Below are positions 20,160 to 32,707 of a DNA stretch of 64,000 nucleotides, in pieces. Source of the stretch: Ailanthus altissimus. Taxonomy: Eukaryota; Streptophyta; Magnoliopsida; Sapindales; Simaroubaceae. Where the stretch lies: assembly GCA_946807835.1 (NCBI GenBank), contig OX327697.1, forward strand, positions 1,689,001 to 1,753,000. Reading direction: 5' to 3'. The notes below the pieces were generated by a model. That model made no database searches. It saw only the letters and a list, made by a program, of their open reading frames with translations, and had not been told where the DNA came from. Position 1 is the first letter of the stretch, and every line of letters starts with the position of its first letter. A program made the translations under genes and the position numbers.

Positions 20160-20594
20160 ATTCCTCCTAATGTCGTGGCCTCACTATGTGTGAAAGAAGT
20201 GAGGGCCTGAATGAAGTGTAGTTTAAGATCATGCTTGCTTGTAAGCACCATTATCTACTCGTAGCTGTGATGCAAGTGTTAAATTTGCCTATATGGTATT
20301 TTAAACTCAAGCCTCGTTTAGAGGTTTGTTGAATGTTTATACATCGACCGAGTAAAAGTTCCAATCTGTTATATATTTGACTGTGCTTCATATCTTCATA
20401 AACACATTCGATTATTCAATGCTTAATATAAGACATCATACTATTTGTATGGCAAATTGCATCTCATGAGGCAGGCTAGAAAATTTGAGCTGAGCTAGAA
20501 ATAATAATATTAAGTGTCGAAAATAGTAAAATATAATATTATTGCTCACTGAAGTAAAATTTAGGCTTGTGACTTGCATTCAAAGAGTGGTTTA
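20160..20594. other. Rest of the RAD6-like 3' UTR and short intergenic DNA
   Basis: Starting with the second ATTCC, this continues the sequence interrupted at 1601. The first 200-300 bp are probably the displaced 3' UTR of the RAD6-like gene. The remainder is the gap between it and the convergent dehydrogenase gene. I see no other element. Confidence 0.55.
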
Positions 20595-23067
20595 TCAGAC
20601 ACAGAAAGCATATACTGAAGTTCCAGAAGTAAAGTTCCGGTTACCAAATCCAACGGTAACCTTATAACCAGTACCCAAATAAATGCAGCCATTGCTCACT
20701 GAAATACCACCATAGATTGTGGCTCCAGTGTCATAAGACCACAAAATTTTTCCTGTCTTGGCATCCATTGCATAGATTGGTCCTTGTCGATAAGTAGATC
20801 CAGCAAATACGATGCCATTGGCCACTGTAACAGGTCCAGGGGCGGTGGCATTGCTAGGATTAGCCGTGGACCATAGGACATTGCCATTTCTAGCGTCCAT
20901 CCCCACCCATCCTCCAGCAATGGTGGAGTTCTTGGATGGCTTGAGAGTGAAGTTCTTGTGCTGGCTGTTGGCAATGTTGGTGTAGATTCTTCTCTCGTCC
21001 GTTGCTGCCCCCCACATTGCCCCTCCTCCTAAGCCTCCTGGCCCAGCCTCCTACAATAAAAAGCCTTCAGGTTATGTAAAGTCGAGATAAATTATGCTTG
21101 TCATGCGAATCAAACAGAGATAAATAGAGTCATTTCTGTAGGGACTAAGCTTACCATAGACCATATGAGGCTGCCATTATCACGATTTATAGCCCAAGCA
21201 AAGCCGCTTTTCTGAACTGCAACTACAATGTCAAGCTTTACTTTGTTGACATATATGCTGAGCATCATTGGTGCCTCTCCGAAATCAGCATCAGGGCTCG
21301 GTCCAGGGGGGCAATTAGGATTCAAATGCCAGTTACATGCACCAAACCACACATCATATCCTCCCAGCTGCTTGTACCAAATGATTTTTCCAGTGTCTAA
21401 GTCAAGCGCCAGGATTGAGTTTGAGTGATTTTCGGGTTCGATACACTTGTCCGGACTAGTTGGCGTTGTTTGATTATTTTCCTCTTCCTGGCATTTTCGT
21501 ACACGGAGTGGAGCTGAATAGAGGTTCCCTGTGGCAATGTAGACATGGTTTCTAATGGGATCAATTGATGGGCTGCTTCCCCAGATGGCTGCCCCGGCGT
21601 ATTCTCCAAACTTGCCAAAATTGTCCGGCAACATGAAGGTTTGCCACAGGATCCTGCCGGTTCTGGCATCTAGCTTGGCAAAACTGCCACGGAATGTGCA
21701 GCAAAGCTCAAATGTAAATCCTTCTTCTAGTGAAGATGTTCCAACATAGAAAGCCCTGTGATAAATTGATCGACATAAATAGGAAGTTCCAAGTAGAATG
21801 AGCTATAATTTTTATTTTGTTACATTAAAATATAAACCAATTCTCACCCCACCCTGGTGTGAGTGGGGTTTAACTTCCAAACTTTTTATTTTACTAATTG
21901 AATCAAGTGACACCTACATAAGTTTGAACTTTTGATATGCCTTCTTGTCCTAAAAAAAAAAAAAACTCCTCAGTAGGACATATAATAAGGCTTATCTCTT
22001 AGAAAAACACTGACTTTTTCTGTAGCGTAGATTATTTATATTTTTTATATAAAATAGACATGCAAATCAGGAATAAATAATTAATTTTATCTTTGTCTTT
22101 GATAGCATATAATATAATAAATGTAAAATGCAATGGCAAGACAACGTGCATGTAAGACAAAGCACAATTTGAAGATTGATAACATCTAGATCCATTTCCA
22201 TCACTTTAATATTACATATTGAAGGTGAAGTTGCGGATAGGCCTGGCAATTTGTATTATCATAAAGAACTAATTAAGCTAATAAATCTTGAGACAAACAA
22301 AAATTGTCAGTGCATTAGCCTTTGCGGTAAGGTCAATGGAGAATCCCTATGCTAAAAACTGAAAGAAAAAATAAGAAAAAATGGAAAGAACTAATTAATT
22401 ACCCCTTGTAGTAAGTTCCGGACATGGTTACAAAACTTCTGACATGATCATCTAGCTTGGTTGACCAAACGAGCTTCCCATTTGATCTTTTAACAGCAAC
22501 AACAACGGCAGGTCCATAGAGCCCGGTAATAAGCAAATCTCCATCAGCAACAGCTGGTGTTGATCTCGACACCGTCGTGTTAACATTGAGAATGAACCCA
22601 GTGTTGTTAAATCCTGTCAGCTTTTGCAAGTTATTCTTCCAAACAAGAGACCCATCAGCTGCTTTCACCGCATAGAGGTAGCCATTCCAGCTGGGGAAAT
22701 AAAGGGTGTTGTTGAAAATTGCTGGAGTTGCACTCACATCATCACCTGCAAAGAATTTCCATTTCAAGTGGAGCTTGGACGCAGTTGCTGGGCTGATATT
22801 TTTCTCCTTGTTGGCATATCTCCTGTTATATAAATCTCCTCCATGGTTCAGCCAGTTTTGCTCAGCATTTTCTTTATTTCCCTGGAAAATGGAATCAAAC
22901 ATGTCAATGAAAATCTATGTTACTTTGCCCTTTAAAATGTGCTCAAGAGAGAAAGAGACTTAGAGAGAGGGTTTTACATTAGAATATGCAGAGGCTGTGA
23001 AGGTGAGAAAACAGAATAGGCATAGGAGAAGGACAAATAGATTGTTGTGGCATCTAAGAAGCACCAT
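20595..23067 (-). CDS. PQQ-type beta-propeller dehydrogenase (polyvinyl-alcohol-dehydrogenase-like), four exons
   Basis: Exons on the minus strand are 23067-22978, 22881-22403, 21755-21155 and 21050-20595, all with GT-AG borders and matching phases. They total 1626 bp and encode 541 residues. The first 25 or so residues form a signal peptide (LFVLLLCLFCFLTFTASAY), so the protein is probably secreted or apoplastic. The rest is a quinoprotein alcohol dehydrogenase-like eight-blade propeller with repeated 'G..Y..D..TGK..W' strands: NGYLYAVKAADGSLVWK, SNGKLVWSTKLD, DARTGRILWQ, LDLDTGKIIWYKQLGG, AINRDNGSLIWS, DARNGNVLWS, DAKTGKILWSYDTGA. The plant family is usually annotated as polyvinylalcohol dehydrogenase-like; substrate and cofactor in plants are unknown to me. 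No stop or frameshift is seen, so it is likely functional. Confidence 0.9.
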
Positions 23068-23530
23068 TGAAGTAGAAACCTTGAAGTGCTTACGGGGGTT
23101 TCTCTTAAAAGTGCTTAGTTTAGTTGTGTGGAGATTTTGTGGCTTTTAAGAATAACGTTATACTTTTAAAATATTATCTTAAAATTTTTTATTTTAAATT
23201 ATGTGTCAAATAATTATTAAATAGTAAAATAATATAATAGATAATTTTAAAAATTACATCATTTCACTGTCCAATAATTATTTTAATATATTATTTAAAA
23301 TATATAGCATTACTTAGACTTTTAATTACTTAATCTTACTTTGACTTAGAGAACTTATTATATTAATGTTCTGAATGTGTATATTAAATAATATGAACAT
23401 TACATATTTTATACTCCGCATATGGGATTGAATCGTAAATCTAGAAATCTATTTCTAGCTAAAGGAATAATTTTTACATAAATAACGTGCAGAGGAAAGG
23501 AGTACAAAATAATAATAATAATAATAATAA
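23068..23530. other. Dehydrogenase promoter side and AT-rich intergenic DNA
   Basis: I saw nothing beyond AT-rich sequence here, ending in an (AAT)n run at about 23511-23530. The promoter of the minus-strand dehydrogenase gene should lie in the first few hundred bases. Confidence 0.4.
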
Positions 23531-24097
23531 AGGTAAATGATACATAGACTTACGAAGTTTATGAAAAATGATATACATACTCTGAAGTTTTAAAAAAGCT
23601 ATAAAAATCTTTGTCAAAAGACAGAATCTATCAAATTTAATGGTTAAAAGGGTAAAATCATATTTTGATTATTAAATAGATTGAAAGCATCAAAATGTCT
23701 TAAGGAAGTTTATGAAAAGGGACATGTAGACTTCGAAACTTCATTAACTAGTTGACCATTAAATTTGATGGATACCATCTTCTTATAGGAGTTTGTATGG
23801 CTCTTTTAAAATTTCGGATGTTTGCACGCCTTTTTTCATAAACATCAGGGGTCTATGCGACTTTTACTCTAATAATAAATATGTTCTTTATTTAAATAAA
23901 AAAGTACTTTGAACGTTTATACATTTTAAAAGTCATTTAGATATAGAGGCATTTTGAAACTTTAATTGATTTTTGACCAATTGACTATTAAATTTGACGA
24001 ATTTCATCTTTTGATAGGAGTTTGTACGGCTCTTTTGAGACTTCAGAGGTTTGCATATCCCATTCTATGAATTTTAGGTTTTGTACGTCCTTTACCT
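23531..24097. mobile_element. Foldback MITE with long inverted arms
   Basis: The ends AGGTAAATGATACATAGAC and GTACGTCCTTTACCT are inverted relative to each other. The arms, 'opening' sequence at 23531-23690 and inverted counterparts at 23740-23876 and 23880-24097, share blocks such as 'atcaaatttaatggt' and its complement. Flanks are AAT-rich on both sides (possible duplication 'aataataa'). It has no coding sequence. Arms and flanks resemble small Mutator-like foldback elements. Confidence 0.65.
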
Positions 24098-24464
24098 AAA
24101 TAATAAATATATTTTTTATTAAAAAAATAAATGCTTTTAGAAGTGAATGTTTATACATTTTTAAAATGCAGACGTCATCTATAGTTGACCTAATATAGCT
24201 TACCATGACATAACTTTAGAAGAACTTTAGGATTTATTTTGAGTAAAAAAGAATTATTTTGTATTATACAGGCAAAATAAGTGGTATTTATATTTTTTAA
24301 AAATGTTTAATAAATTTTAATTAAAAATAAATTCTTTTATATATTGAAATTGCCAAATAAATAGAAAATTCAAAAAGTAAAAAAACATAGAAATAATAAA
24401 TTTTAATCTAAACATAATTATAACTATAATTATTAATAATTGTCTTTTTATTCATTGGTGTCAG
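24098..24464. other. AT-rich spacer
   Basis: I recognise nothing here. Confidence 0.4.
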
Positions 24465-25512
24465 GTAGAGGTGGGCACGGTTCAGTTCAGTTCGATTTTT
24501 TTTTTAAATTAAACCAAATCGATGCAGTTCGATTTTTTAAAGAAGTAAAACTGAATCAAACCGAACTAGTTTGTTTCGGTTCAGTTTTTGGCTATTTTTT
24601 GTTTTTTTTATTTTAAATTGTGGATTTTTTTAAAAAATTATTTGTCCAAATAATTTAGTGGATCATTTTAATTCATTTTTTTTATTTTTTCATTACACAT
24701 TACATAAGCCACTAAATTTGTTCTTATATATTATATAAGTCTTTAAAAAATTAAGTTGACTAAATTATTATATATTACACGTTACATATTATATAATAAA
24801 AAAAATTTCATTAAATGTTACATAAGTCACTAAATTTATTCATATATATTATATAAGTCTTTAAAAATTAAGTTGACTAAATTAATATATATTATACATT
24901 ACATTACACGTTATATATTATATAAATTAAAAAATTTTATTGCGCATTACATAAACTACTAAATTATTTTCTTATATGTTATATAAGTCTTTAAAAAAAT
25001 TAAGTTCACTAAATTATTATATATTACACGTTATATATTGTATAATAAAAATATATAATACATAGCCGAATTCATCTTTTGTATTTTGTAATTCATTTTT
25101 ATTTGTGTTGAATTCTTTCTTTATTCTAAAAAAAAATTAATTCAAAGTTTCACTTGAGGTAAAATGTAAGGCATATTGAATAAAGAGTAAAGAGTTGTCA
25201 AGTATTACACATTAATAGACAATTGGCTTTGTTAGGTAAGAAATTAGGATTGTTTTTTTAAAAAAATTTATGGAGGATTGTATGTGGTTAAGTGTATGTT
25301 AATAATTTTAATTATCCAATGCATGAACGCCACATGGCAAGTAAATTTAATTTTATCAATAAAATAGGTTTTTTGATTCAATATTTATTTAAGAAAAATC
25401 AAATTGGACAGTTTTCTTTAAATAAAATCGAATAGTTTTTTGTTAAAAAAATCAAACTAATCAATTTGAACCGGTTCAATTTTCTGGTTCCCGATTCAAA
25501 TTGCCCACCCTT
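24465..25512. mobile_element. hAT-like non-autonomous element
   Basis: The ends GTAGAGGTGGGCACGGTTC and GATTCAAATTGCCCACCCTT form an imperfect terminal inverted repeat of the 'GGGTGGGCA' type seen in many plant hAT elements. The flanks ggtgtcag (24457-24464) and agtatcag (25513-25520) match at six of eight bases, fitting an aged 8-bp duplication. 'ggttcagttcag'-type subterminal repeats follow each end, and there is no ORF. Confidence 0.7.
24691..25055. repeat. Three tandem subrepeats of about 115-130 bp inside the hAT-like element
   Basis: Units starting near 24691, 24809 and 24940 share 'cattacataag.cactaaatt', 'atattatataagtcttta' and 'ttaagttgactaaatta'. They are AT-rich and diverged. Confidence 0.75.
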
Positions 25513-27814
25513 AGTATCAGTATTTCAAGGTGATAAGTTTGGGTCTCTTTGTTTATCTAAGAGGGTAGATATTATAAGTTTGGATAATAGATATTACAAT
25601 GAGTAATGTTGGGAAGAATATTTACCTTGAATGAATCTAAGACAAATATACTCTTGTAAAACATAGTTCAAATATATCCTTATAGAACTCACTTATATAA
25701 GAGTAGTCATAGGGCTGCAACTATAAGAATTGGGTTATTTTCTAGAGCTCTCTCACTAGAATCAAGATAGAGAGCAAGACCGTTAATGTGCTAACCTACA
25801 AAACTAAGTTTTTGTCACTATTATATGTTATAGTTGAAGTTTAGTTAAAGGGGCCGAGATTAAAACATAGTTCACTTAGATTCCTCAAATATAACCTATA
25901 GCACTAAGTATAGATTTAAATATGAAAGACACTTATACTTATTACATAATAAAATTTTGTTATTATATATTTTTATTATTGATTATAAATTATATTTTCT
26001 TATATATCAAGATTTATATGTAAATAGAAAAGATTTTCAAATCTTTTATGAGGGATTATTGGAGAAAAGTTTTAAAACCTTTTTAATATTTTATAAGTTA
26101 CATAATTTAAATATAGTTTTTATATTATAAGTTATTAGTAATAAATTATCATCATTACATAATAGTTATAATATATTTAAATTAGCCATTAAATATATGT
26201 TAAATGTATAAGAGTTATAATATATTATTATTATTATTCTTATTATTTGAGAGTTTTATATATTAAATTATTATAGGAGTTACAATATATTAAATTATTC
26301 TTATTAATATTGGAATTGATATCTAGGTTATCTACCACTATTAAAGGAATGCTTACCGTTATTAAAAGTGAGTGAGAGTGAAGAAGAAAAAAGAAAAATG
26401 AGAAGTGTTCTATGTATATACTATTTTAATAATATATTTTTTATATTGCGATTTTAAACAACTATAACAACAAAAAATTGATATTATTTTTTGGAGATCG
26501 TGTCTATCAGAGAGAACAACTATGATCATAGAGTTGAATTTTTAAGTTATATAAATTTATCACTATTCACATGAGGAAAATATTATTTGACTTTAAGACA
26601 ATGCTCTGTAGTATACCTCTTTTATGCTCAACATTAGATTTTCTTACCATTTATATATGTTTACTTTATATGATGACTGAAGTTCTTGATTTTTTAGAAC
26701 CTCCAGAAATTACCTCAATTCCTTTGGATCTTTGTTGGAATCTCGAATTTGACACTCCTTTCTCCTTTAAACGGTTCCTGAAACCTCTCTCTAGAACAAT
26801 GCCATCCTTCTGCAAAAGAAAATATTCCAACGCTCAAGTCAATAAACAGCAAAAGAAGTTATGCTGTGTGTGAGAGTAATTTATCAAGTAATAAGGTTCT
26901 GTGTTTGGAGAGTTCTTGGAGATCAAACAAAGATCTCAAAAGTGCTTTAAGAATTCTTTGCTTATGAAAGCTTTTCTCTATCTGAATGTATTTGTATGTG
27001 AATCTCTTATTCAATTCTGAATGCTTTTTTAGATGAATGTAATCGATGTAATGCACGTCTTTTTATAGTACAAATGTACAATGTTTAATCATAATTCAAT
27101 CAGCTATCATGAGATGATCTTCAATCCGTTTTAAGATTGAAGAGATGCAATCAATACTGGTTTGGTCTATATCTCATATGAAGAGAAGCCTTAACATGAC
27201 TCTCTATATGTGTTTCAGTAGGTTCCCTTAATGAATTCGGTCCAATTCTAAGACCAAATTCATTTCATTCATATCATATAATACAAGTATAATTTGATTA
27301 CGACTTCATCTTGTTCAAATAATCAATACGCATAAAGATTAATCAAATAAGAGAAAGAATATTTGAACCTGACTTAAGTTTTTCATCCGTTTTCTGTTAG
27401 GAAATGCGATGGAATTTGAGTTTGGACTGGACTCTGCCATGCATCCATTTGGGGTCTATCTTGACCATAGGAGTATATTGGTAATTTTTAGAACCTGTGG
27501 GCCCATCTTCTGGGTTTGACAATTCATGGGCCTGGAACTTGTTAATTCTTATTTGAGCCTTTTTAGTTAACTTGTCTTAATTTTCCTTCAAGCCACAAGG
27601 TTTCTTTAATTGGGTTAAACTATCAGTTAAGCCTTGATCGAATATGAGCCCAACAATTATCGATAATCTTTATATTATAAATATTTAATAATATATATTT
27701 TAATATATGGTTGAATAATTTTCAAAATAAATATGCCAAACAGGTTGTAAAATGGAGTCCAAAAATAGACATATCCTAATGGATATGTTAAATTTCGTTA
27801 ATGGTTTCTGATAC
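25513..27814. other. AT-rich intergenic DNA
   Basis: I find no supportable gene. The part from about 26870 to 27655 has a TATA-like motif on the minus strand near 27062-27068 and ends 'gcccaaca' on the plus strand, so an old solo LTR is conceivable, but I found no duplication. The open frame at 26571-26873 has no recognisable domain, and I do not call it. Confidence 0.4.
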
Positions 27815-28701
27815 GGTGGCGAGAAAGGCTTTAGTGAAGTTGTTTGGAAAGTGGAGTATAAGAATGAAGGCGATACTCCTAAAATTATCTACTCCTACAA
27901 TAGCTGTGATGGTGAAGAAGGTTAGTATAATCGAATTTTGATTCTGATCTTTTTCAAATTTTGCACTATAAAGTCATTTCTTATGCAAAATATGTTATGA
28001 ATGTGGTAAACTTATGGTACCATTTACATATCTGCAATATTCTGGGTAGGATTCCCTAGTGATCTCGAAGTCACCGTGACTTACACTCTCAAAGCCCAAA
28101 GGAGACAAGGAATTAGGTGTATCAATGAAAGCCAAGGCCAAAACTAAAGCTACTCCGGTTAATCTTGCTCAACATGCCTACTGGAACCTTGGCGGGCACG
28201 ACTGTGGGAATATCCTTTCTGAAGAAGTGCAGATTTTTGCTAACTTCTATAGACCTGTTGATAGCCAACTAATTCCCTCCGGAAAAATTGATCCTGTGAA
28301 AGGAACTCCTTATGATTTCCTCACGTCGCATCCTATTAGCAGTTGCATCAACAAGCTTCCTGGCGGTTATGACATTAACTACGTGCTTGACGGGGGTGAC
28401 TCTGAAGAGGAAATGAGAAAAGTAGCAATTGTACACGATAAGAAGTCGGGAAGAGTGATGAAGCTATCAGCAAATAAGCCCGGTGTGCAATTCTACCCTG
28501 GCGGCCAAATCAAGGAAGCGAAGGGGAAGGGTAGCTTTGTGTATAAGAAATATGCAGGGCTGTCTTGAGACTCGACCTTTCCCGGATGCAGTACATCACC
28601 CCAACTTTCCTAATACAATTTTGGAACCTGGAGGGACTTACAAACATGAAATGCTGTATAAATTCTCCTCTAGTAGTGAGTTTAGGAGCGCTTCATTTTA
28701 A
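27815..28701 (+). pseudogene. Aldose 1-epimerase pseudogene (upstream copy)
   Basis: This is a 5'-truncated copy of the gene at 30017-32707. Exon 4 (27815-27920, GGEKGFSEVVWKVEY) ends at a GT like its intact partner. Exon 5 starts at 28050 (FPSDLEVTVTYTL), shifts frame near 28090, resumes at 28125 (MKAKAKTKATPVNLAQHAYW), then shifts again near 28560 before CLETRPFPDAVHHPNFPNTI and a stop at 28701. Exons 1-3 are absent. The catalytic His (QHAYWN) and Glu (CLETR) codons survive, but the two frameshifts and the lost start make it non-coding. Confidence 0.92.
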
Positions 28702-29327
28702 GGACAAAGTACTTTCTCATGCATGAACTAAGGTATAAAATGAATGAAAGGTACTTTTCTCATAAAAAGTAAGCAGCCCCAAACATAGTCTAAGTTATAG
28801 GTGATGTTTTCGTCCGTTTACTCGTACTATCTGTGGGAGGTTAACATTTAGGTCTTCATTCTCTACTATTTGAGACTGTAAAAAGATCAGGCTCCAAATA
28901 ATGAATAAAGTTATAGCAATGAATGGTAAGCACTTGCCATTCCAGTACCTGTTGTTCTAGTCTCCTTTGCAGTACTAATCTTTCACATGCTGTATGTTGC
29001 CATTCCAATAAATGTTTTAAATTTGTAATTTTTTGTGCTTTTCTCTTTTATATTTCCTGCTTTTTAATCTCATTAAGGAAAAACCTTGACTCTAGGATTA
29101 TGATTTCAAGCTCAAATTGATTTGGATATTGGTACTTATTTGTCCCCTACATACCACTTTTCCTGAGATGATTTTCCTATGATGTTACTTACACTTTGAA
29201 TGAATGGAGAGGATTCACAAACATCCAGTTAATTGGACTCACCAAATGGTCCATCTTTATAGCCACTAGACCTATTTTTACAGAAGCCCACCTGATAGAA
29301 TCAAAAACCAAATGATACCTCGCAGGA
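28702..29327. other. 3' flank of the epimerase pseudogene
   Basis: Bases 28830-29040 align with the 3' flank of the intact epimerase gene (about 32805-32950: 'aggctccaa', 'atgaataaa', 'cttgccattccaataaatgtt'), showing that the duplication includes downstream DNA. I see nothing else. Confidence 0.6.
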
Positions 29328-29445
29328 AATTACCAACTACTCCACTACTGACAACTTGAAAGCAGAACGCATGCTCTGCTTTCTTTTTCAGTTGTAATCT
29401 CCCAATGACTTTTCTGCTTCACTTCTAAAACAGGTTCTTTCATTT
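29328..29445 (+). pseudogene. Relic of exon 1 of the DHQ-synthase-II-like gene
   Basis: The sequence matches the 5' UTR, exon 1 and first donor of the gene at 37229. Shared blocks include 'actgaca', 'gcagaac', 'ctctgct', 'gtaatctcccaa' (versus 'gcaatctcccaa') and 'aaaacaggttctttca'. A deletion of roughly 15 bp removes sequence around the start region, and none of the later exons follow. It lies after the epimerase pseudogene, as the intact gene follows the intact epimerase. Confidence 0.8.
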
Positions 29446-30016
29446 TGTAGATGGATGCATCTATGTAAATACATGATAATGGAACCATGCAATGCTTACT
29501 AATTCATTTTAATTATATATGTTTTAATGTTTTCTTAATTTTATCAAATTAGTTCATATAATGCCATATTAAATAAACTTGATAACTAACTCGACCCCTA
29601 GTGGTACTTACCTAACGTGACCAAAAAATTATTTTGTGTCAAATGAGTGGACGTGTGACCATGTGACCACATGACATAACTTTGGGACTTGGGACAATTC
29701 ATTTAGACCATGATGAATGATAAAACTAATCCTGTTTAATTTCACACAGTATCATAACCTAATGAAGTTGACTATTCTGTAAATTAACATTTGGCATGAA
29801 GCGTCCATAGGATGGACCATAAAGAATCTTTACCAAGTCTAATCATCAATCGGCCAAAGCCATAATAAAATGACTAGAAAAAGACCAAACTGCCGCATAT
29901 ACAATGATTATTGGGCAACTTTTTCACCCATAAGTCTCCATTTTACAATATATATGTATAGCATATTGGGACATCATATAATAGTAAAGAGACCAACTGG
30001 TATCAACTTAAGAAAG
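29446..30016. other. Intergenic DNA and epimerase promoter side
   Basis: AT-rich. The core promoter of the intact epimerase gene must lie here; a 'tatatatgta' stretch at 29949-29958 is a possible TATA element. I see nothing else. Confidence 0.4.
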
Positions 30017-32707
30017 ATGGTGAAGATATCTCTTCTCTTGTGTTTTGTTGTGTTGGTTGCTTTGGGGAGTCTTGTTCATGGCTCTGTAGATTATGAAAAG
30101 GTTGGAGTTTATGAACTCAAGAAGGGGAATTTCACTGTGAAACTCACCAACTGGGGTGCCACTGTTATTTCTGTCATTCTCCCTGACAAGCATGGTATGT
30201 TTGTTATTGTATTGTTCCTTTAAAGTGAGTTTCAGCTAATTCTGCTCTCTCTTCTGGGTTGTTTTTGTTTTTCTGTTTTCATTTTTCTGTCAAGAGTGTT
30301 GTTTTGTTTGTCTTATGTCAACAGTTGTTTTTGTGTTAATTCTTCAGGGAAGTTGGCTGATGTGGTTCTTGGATTTGATTCAGTCAATGACTACAAAGTG
30401 AGCTTTTTTCTTTTCTTTTCTTTTTCTTCCATTTCTTCATTGATTGCCTTGTTTCTTGCTTTAGCATTTTGTTTTTCATGAAAATGATAATTTGCAAATT
30501 TTATGTTGAGGAAATACACATAGCCTGTTCTCTTTTCTTCATCTCTCAGACACGGACAAAACAAAGGTGCTTGAACTGCACTAGTTTAATTCATTCCCAA
30601 ATGGGACAAAAGCTTATGCATACATTTTCATTTCAGAAACATCCAATCAGCTGGTGACATGAGCTTTGGACTTATCAGTTTATTATTTTATTTAAATGGC
30701 ATGAACTAGGCAACTTGGTCCTTCTAAAGTAAAGTAACGCATAATTATTTGTAGTTAGCAGAAGTTGAATTATGAAGTTTCTTTATGAAGCTTTCTTTAT
30801 GAAGCTTTTTCTGTGATAAAAAATCATGTAGTTGAACTTTAGGTCATTTTATATTTGCTGAAGTCCTTGATTCTCTGAAGCAGTGATCCAATTGCCGGTA
30901 GAAAAATATGTAGTCCAACAAGTTGGCTATTAAAAAACAATCTTGATATAATAAGCTGAAGGGTGTGGAAATTTACAGCTGTACTGTGTGATTCTTTTGC
31001 ATTTTTGTCTCATTGACTTGGAAGTGTCAAAATCTTATCTCAGAAATCTACATTATTGACTAAGTATATGAATTATTATAACTTCTGAATTTTCTTCGTA
31101 ACCATTTATGAATGTCACATGGCAGGAAAAAGCTTATCTGTTCTTGTTCTCTTTGCTTTATTGTGACATTTGAATTTTCTTTGCAATGTCACATTCATAA
31201 ACAGCTTGCTATGCGAAAAAACTTGCCTCATTGATTGTAACACATGAACCCCATTGTTGGACTAGTTCCATGAAAATGTTGATTTGCTAGTTTTCTGGTT
31301 CATTATGCAGAATATTCTTATCCATTTAGCTCTTGCTTCCTGGTTGCGTATACAGTGCATCATTGGTTAATAAAAAAGTTTTTCTTAAGTGAAATTTCAC
31401 AGATACATTCAAGAGAGGATAAAATTTTCTTTATCTCTTGGTTTCATTGGGACTAAAAACATTTCTGCCGAATCACTTAATGAGAAAGAACCGTTATCAG
31501 AAGGAAAACTCATTTTGTTTTGCTTGAACTTGATTCTACAATTCATAACCATTAGGGTCAAATCCCAGGGCTCAACCCTGGACAGGAGTTATTATTTACT
31601 GCCAGTTCTTGTTTTTACCAAAAATGAAAATGGCATTGTTATGCAGAATGATTCAGCTTACTTCGGGGCAATTGTTGGACGAGTTGCTAATAGAATTGGA
31701 GGTGCTCAGTTTACTTTAAATGGAACCCATTATAAACTAGTTGCTAATGAAGGGAAAAACATGCTTCATGGTACACTTCTGCTTCTGTTTTCTAATTTCT
31801 TATTCTACCCGGCAAAAGAAAAAGAAAATGGCTTAATTCAATTCTTGATATGAATATTAGGTGGCACCAAAGGCTTTAGTGATGTTGTTTGGAAAGTGAA
31901 GAAATATCAGAAAGAAGGCAATGCTCCTCACATTGTCTTTGTCTATCATAGCTTTGATGGTGAAGAAGGTTGGCGTATACATATTCTATTTACACTCTTA
32001 CTTTTCCAATTTTTGATCATATAATGTTTCATCTTGGTATAAGATTGTGAAAATTTATATTTCTTCAATCTTTCACAGGATTCCCCGGTGCTCTCTATGT
32101 CACTGTGGGCTACACTCTTGTCGGAGACAAGCGACTAAGAGTAACAATGAAAGCCAAAGCACTAAACAAAGCTACTCCAGTAAATCTAGCACAGCACACA
32201 TACTGGAACCTAGGTGGGCACAACAGTGGTGACATCCTGTCCGAAGAAATCCAAATCTTTGCTTCCCAATACACCCCTGTTGATAGCAATCTAATTCCCA
32301 CCGGCAAAATTGCATCCGTTAAAGGAACTCCCTATGATTTCCTCAAGCCTCACACTGTTGGAAGCAGCATCAACAAGCTTCCTCATGGCTATGACATTAA
32401 CTATGTGCTTGACGGTGGGGCTGGAAACAAATTGAAGAAGGTGGCAATAGTACATGATAGGAAATCCGGAAGAGTGATGGAGCTGTTGACAAATCAACCT
32501 GGTGTGCAGTTTTACACAGCCAACTATGTAAAGGATATAAAGGGGAAAGGTGGATTTGTATATCAAGCTCATGCTGCCTTATGCCTAGAGACTCAAGCTT
32601 TCCCTGACTCTGTGAATCACCCCAACTTTCCTTCAACTATTGTGACTCCAGGACAGACTTACAAGCATCATATGGTGTTTAAGTTTTCTACTTCTCCAAC
32701 TTATTAG
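30017..32707 (+). CDS. Aldose 1-epimerase (galactose mutarotase), five exons
   Basis: Exons are 30017-30194, 30348-30397, 31647-31770, 31861-31968 and 32079-32707, with GT-AG borders and consistent phases. They total 1089 bp and encode 362 residues, the usual size. The enzyme interconverts alpha and beta anomers of glucose, galactose and related sugars. The N-terminus (VKISLLLCFVVLVALGSLVHG) is a signal peptide, pointing to the secretory pathway or apoplast. Motifs include NWGATVISVILPD, YFGAIVGRVANRI, the catalytic His in NLAQHTYWNLGGH, GYDINYVLDGG and the catalytic Glu in ALCLETQAFPDSVNHPNFP. Intron 2 is long (1249 bp). A decayed copy lies 2.2 kb upstream. No defect is seen. Confidence 0.93.

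Noticed and set aside
20696..20974. Minus-strand 92-residue frame
   Set aside because: It is a shifted reading of the last dehydrogenase exon.
26571..26873. 100-residue plus-strand open frame
   Set aside because: It has no recognisable domain, lies in AT-rich DNA and has no matching exon signals.
26870..27655. Solo LTR on the minus strand
   Set aside because: TATA-like and 'caaca' features exist, but no matching duplication or clear left end was found.
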